DNA of 14,038 nucleotides, from contig JBOFFC010000174.1 in assembly GCA_051648405.1 (NCBI GenBank), positions 1 to 14,038 of the forward strand. The letters run 5' to 3'. Positions within the stretch are counted from its first letter, which is position 1, and each line of letters starts with the position of its first letter. Below the pieces are notes generated by a model. That model was not told where the DNA came from. It made no database searches and saw nothing but the letters and a program-made list of their open reading frames with translations. The position numbers and the translations under genes were made by a program. Below, in pieces: positions 13,965 to 14,038 of the stretch. The stretch comes from JBOFFC01 sp051648405 (GTDB taxonomy: Bacteria; Planctomycetota; Planctomycetia; Pirellulales; Lacipirellulaceae).

Positions 13965-14038
13965 CGGGCCGTGGCGCAGTTTGGTAGCGCGTTTGACTGG
14001 GGGTCAAAAGGTCGCAGGTTCGAATCCTGTCGGCCCGA
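13965..14038 (+). tRNA. tRNA-Pro (anticodon GGG)
   Basis: The acceptor stem CGGGCCG (13965-13971) pairs with CGGCCCG (14031-14037), and discriminator A is the last base of the window. The D-stem is GCGC/GCGC with loop AGTTTGGTA. The anticodon stem TTTGA (13992-13996)/TCAAA (14004-14008) encloses loop CTGGGGG, so the anticodon at 13999-14001 is GGG, which reads CCC and CCU proline codons. The variable loop is AGGTC, and the T-arm is GCAGG TTCGAAT CCTGT. All 74 positions are present; whether CCA is encoded cannot be seen. TATCCT at 13889-13894 is a weak possible -10. Confidence 0.96.

Noticed and set aside
1..14038. CRISPR array, insertion sequence or prophage
   Set aside because: There are no regularly spaced repeats, and no transposase, integrase or phage genes. 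The tRNA at the right edge could be an integration site, but nothing in the window indicates an inserted element.

Overview
The window is GC-rich chromosomal DNA that most likely comes from a planctomycete of the order Pirellulales, perhaps the Lacipirellulaceae. That placement is inferred from three things: a secreted LamG protein ending in a planctomycete-type dockerin-like repeat plus a PEP-CTERM sorting signal, several proteins of styles I associate with this phylum, and frequent GTG/TTG starts. No mobile element, phage gene or CRISPR array is visible. Nearly all large overlapping reading frames are GC-driven shadows of the real genes.

Left part (1-6880), all on the minus strand. A LamG/dockerin/PEP-CTERM surface protein (102-1259) is followed by a strong hairpin at 49-86. 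About 650 bases without a convincing gene come next (1260-1911). Then comes an exported glycosylasparaginase of the Ntn-hydrolase type (1912-2874), a 276-base repeat-bearing spacer (2875-3150), an RlmM-like 23S rRNA 2'-O-methyltransferase with an unusual acidic linker (3151-4452), and a PcrA/UvrD superfamily 1 helicase (4537-6834). The helicase and methyltransferase lie 84 bases apart in the same direction and may be co-transcribed.

Middle (6835-9948), plus strand. Divergent from the helicase is a 106-residue protein that is essentially a free-standing RNA polymerase alpha-subunit C-terminal domain. Its promoter region carries two A-tracts spaced one helical turn apart just upstream of the -35, where a UP element would lie. 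After a GC-rich hairpin comes a tightly coupled three-gene operon: a four-helix membrane protein with a DUF3592-like front and an arrestin-like C-terminal domain, a 128-residue stand-alone arrestin-like protein, and a small P-loop ATPase. Each junction is a 4-base stop/start overlap. This operon is the best candidate for a poorly described system.

Right part (9949-14038), plus strand. A secreted Tyr/Ala/Pro-rich, Cys-motif protein is followed by two tandem paralogous proteins that look like outer-membrane beta-barrels of the DUF6268 kind. The window closes with a complete tRNA-Pro(GGG) at 13965-14038, lacking an encoded CCA within the window.

The housekeeping genes (helicase, rRNA methyltransferase, tRNA) are interleaved with envelope and secreted genes. 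Direct functional links are supported only within the arrestin/ATPase operon and the barrel pair.
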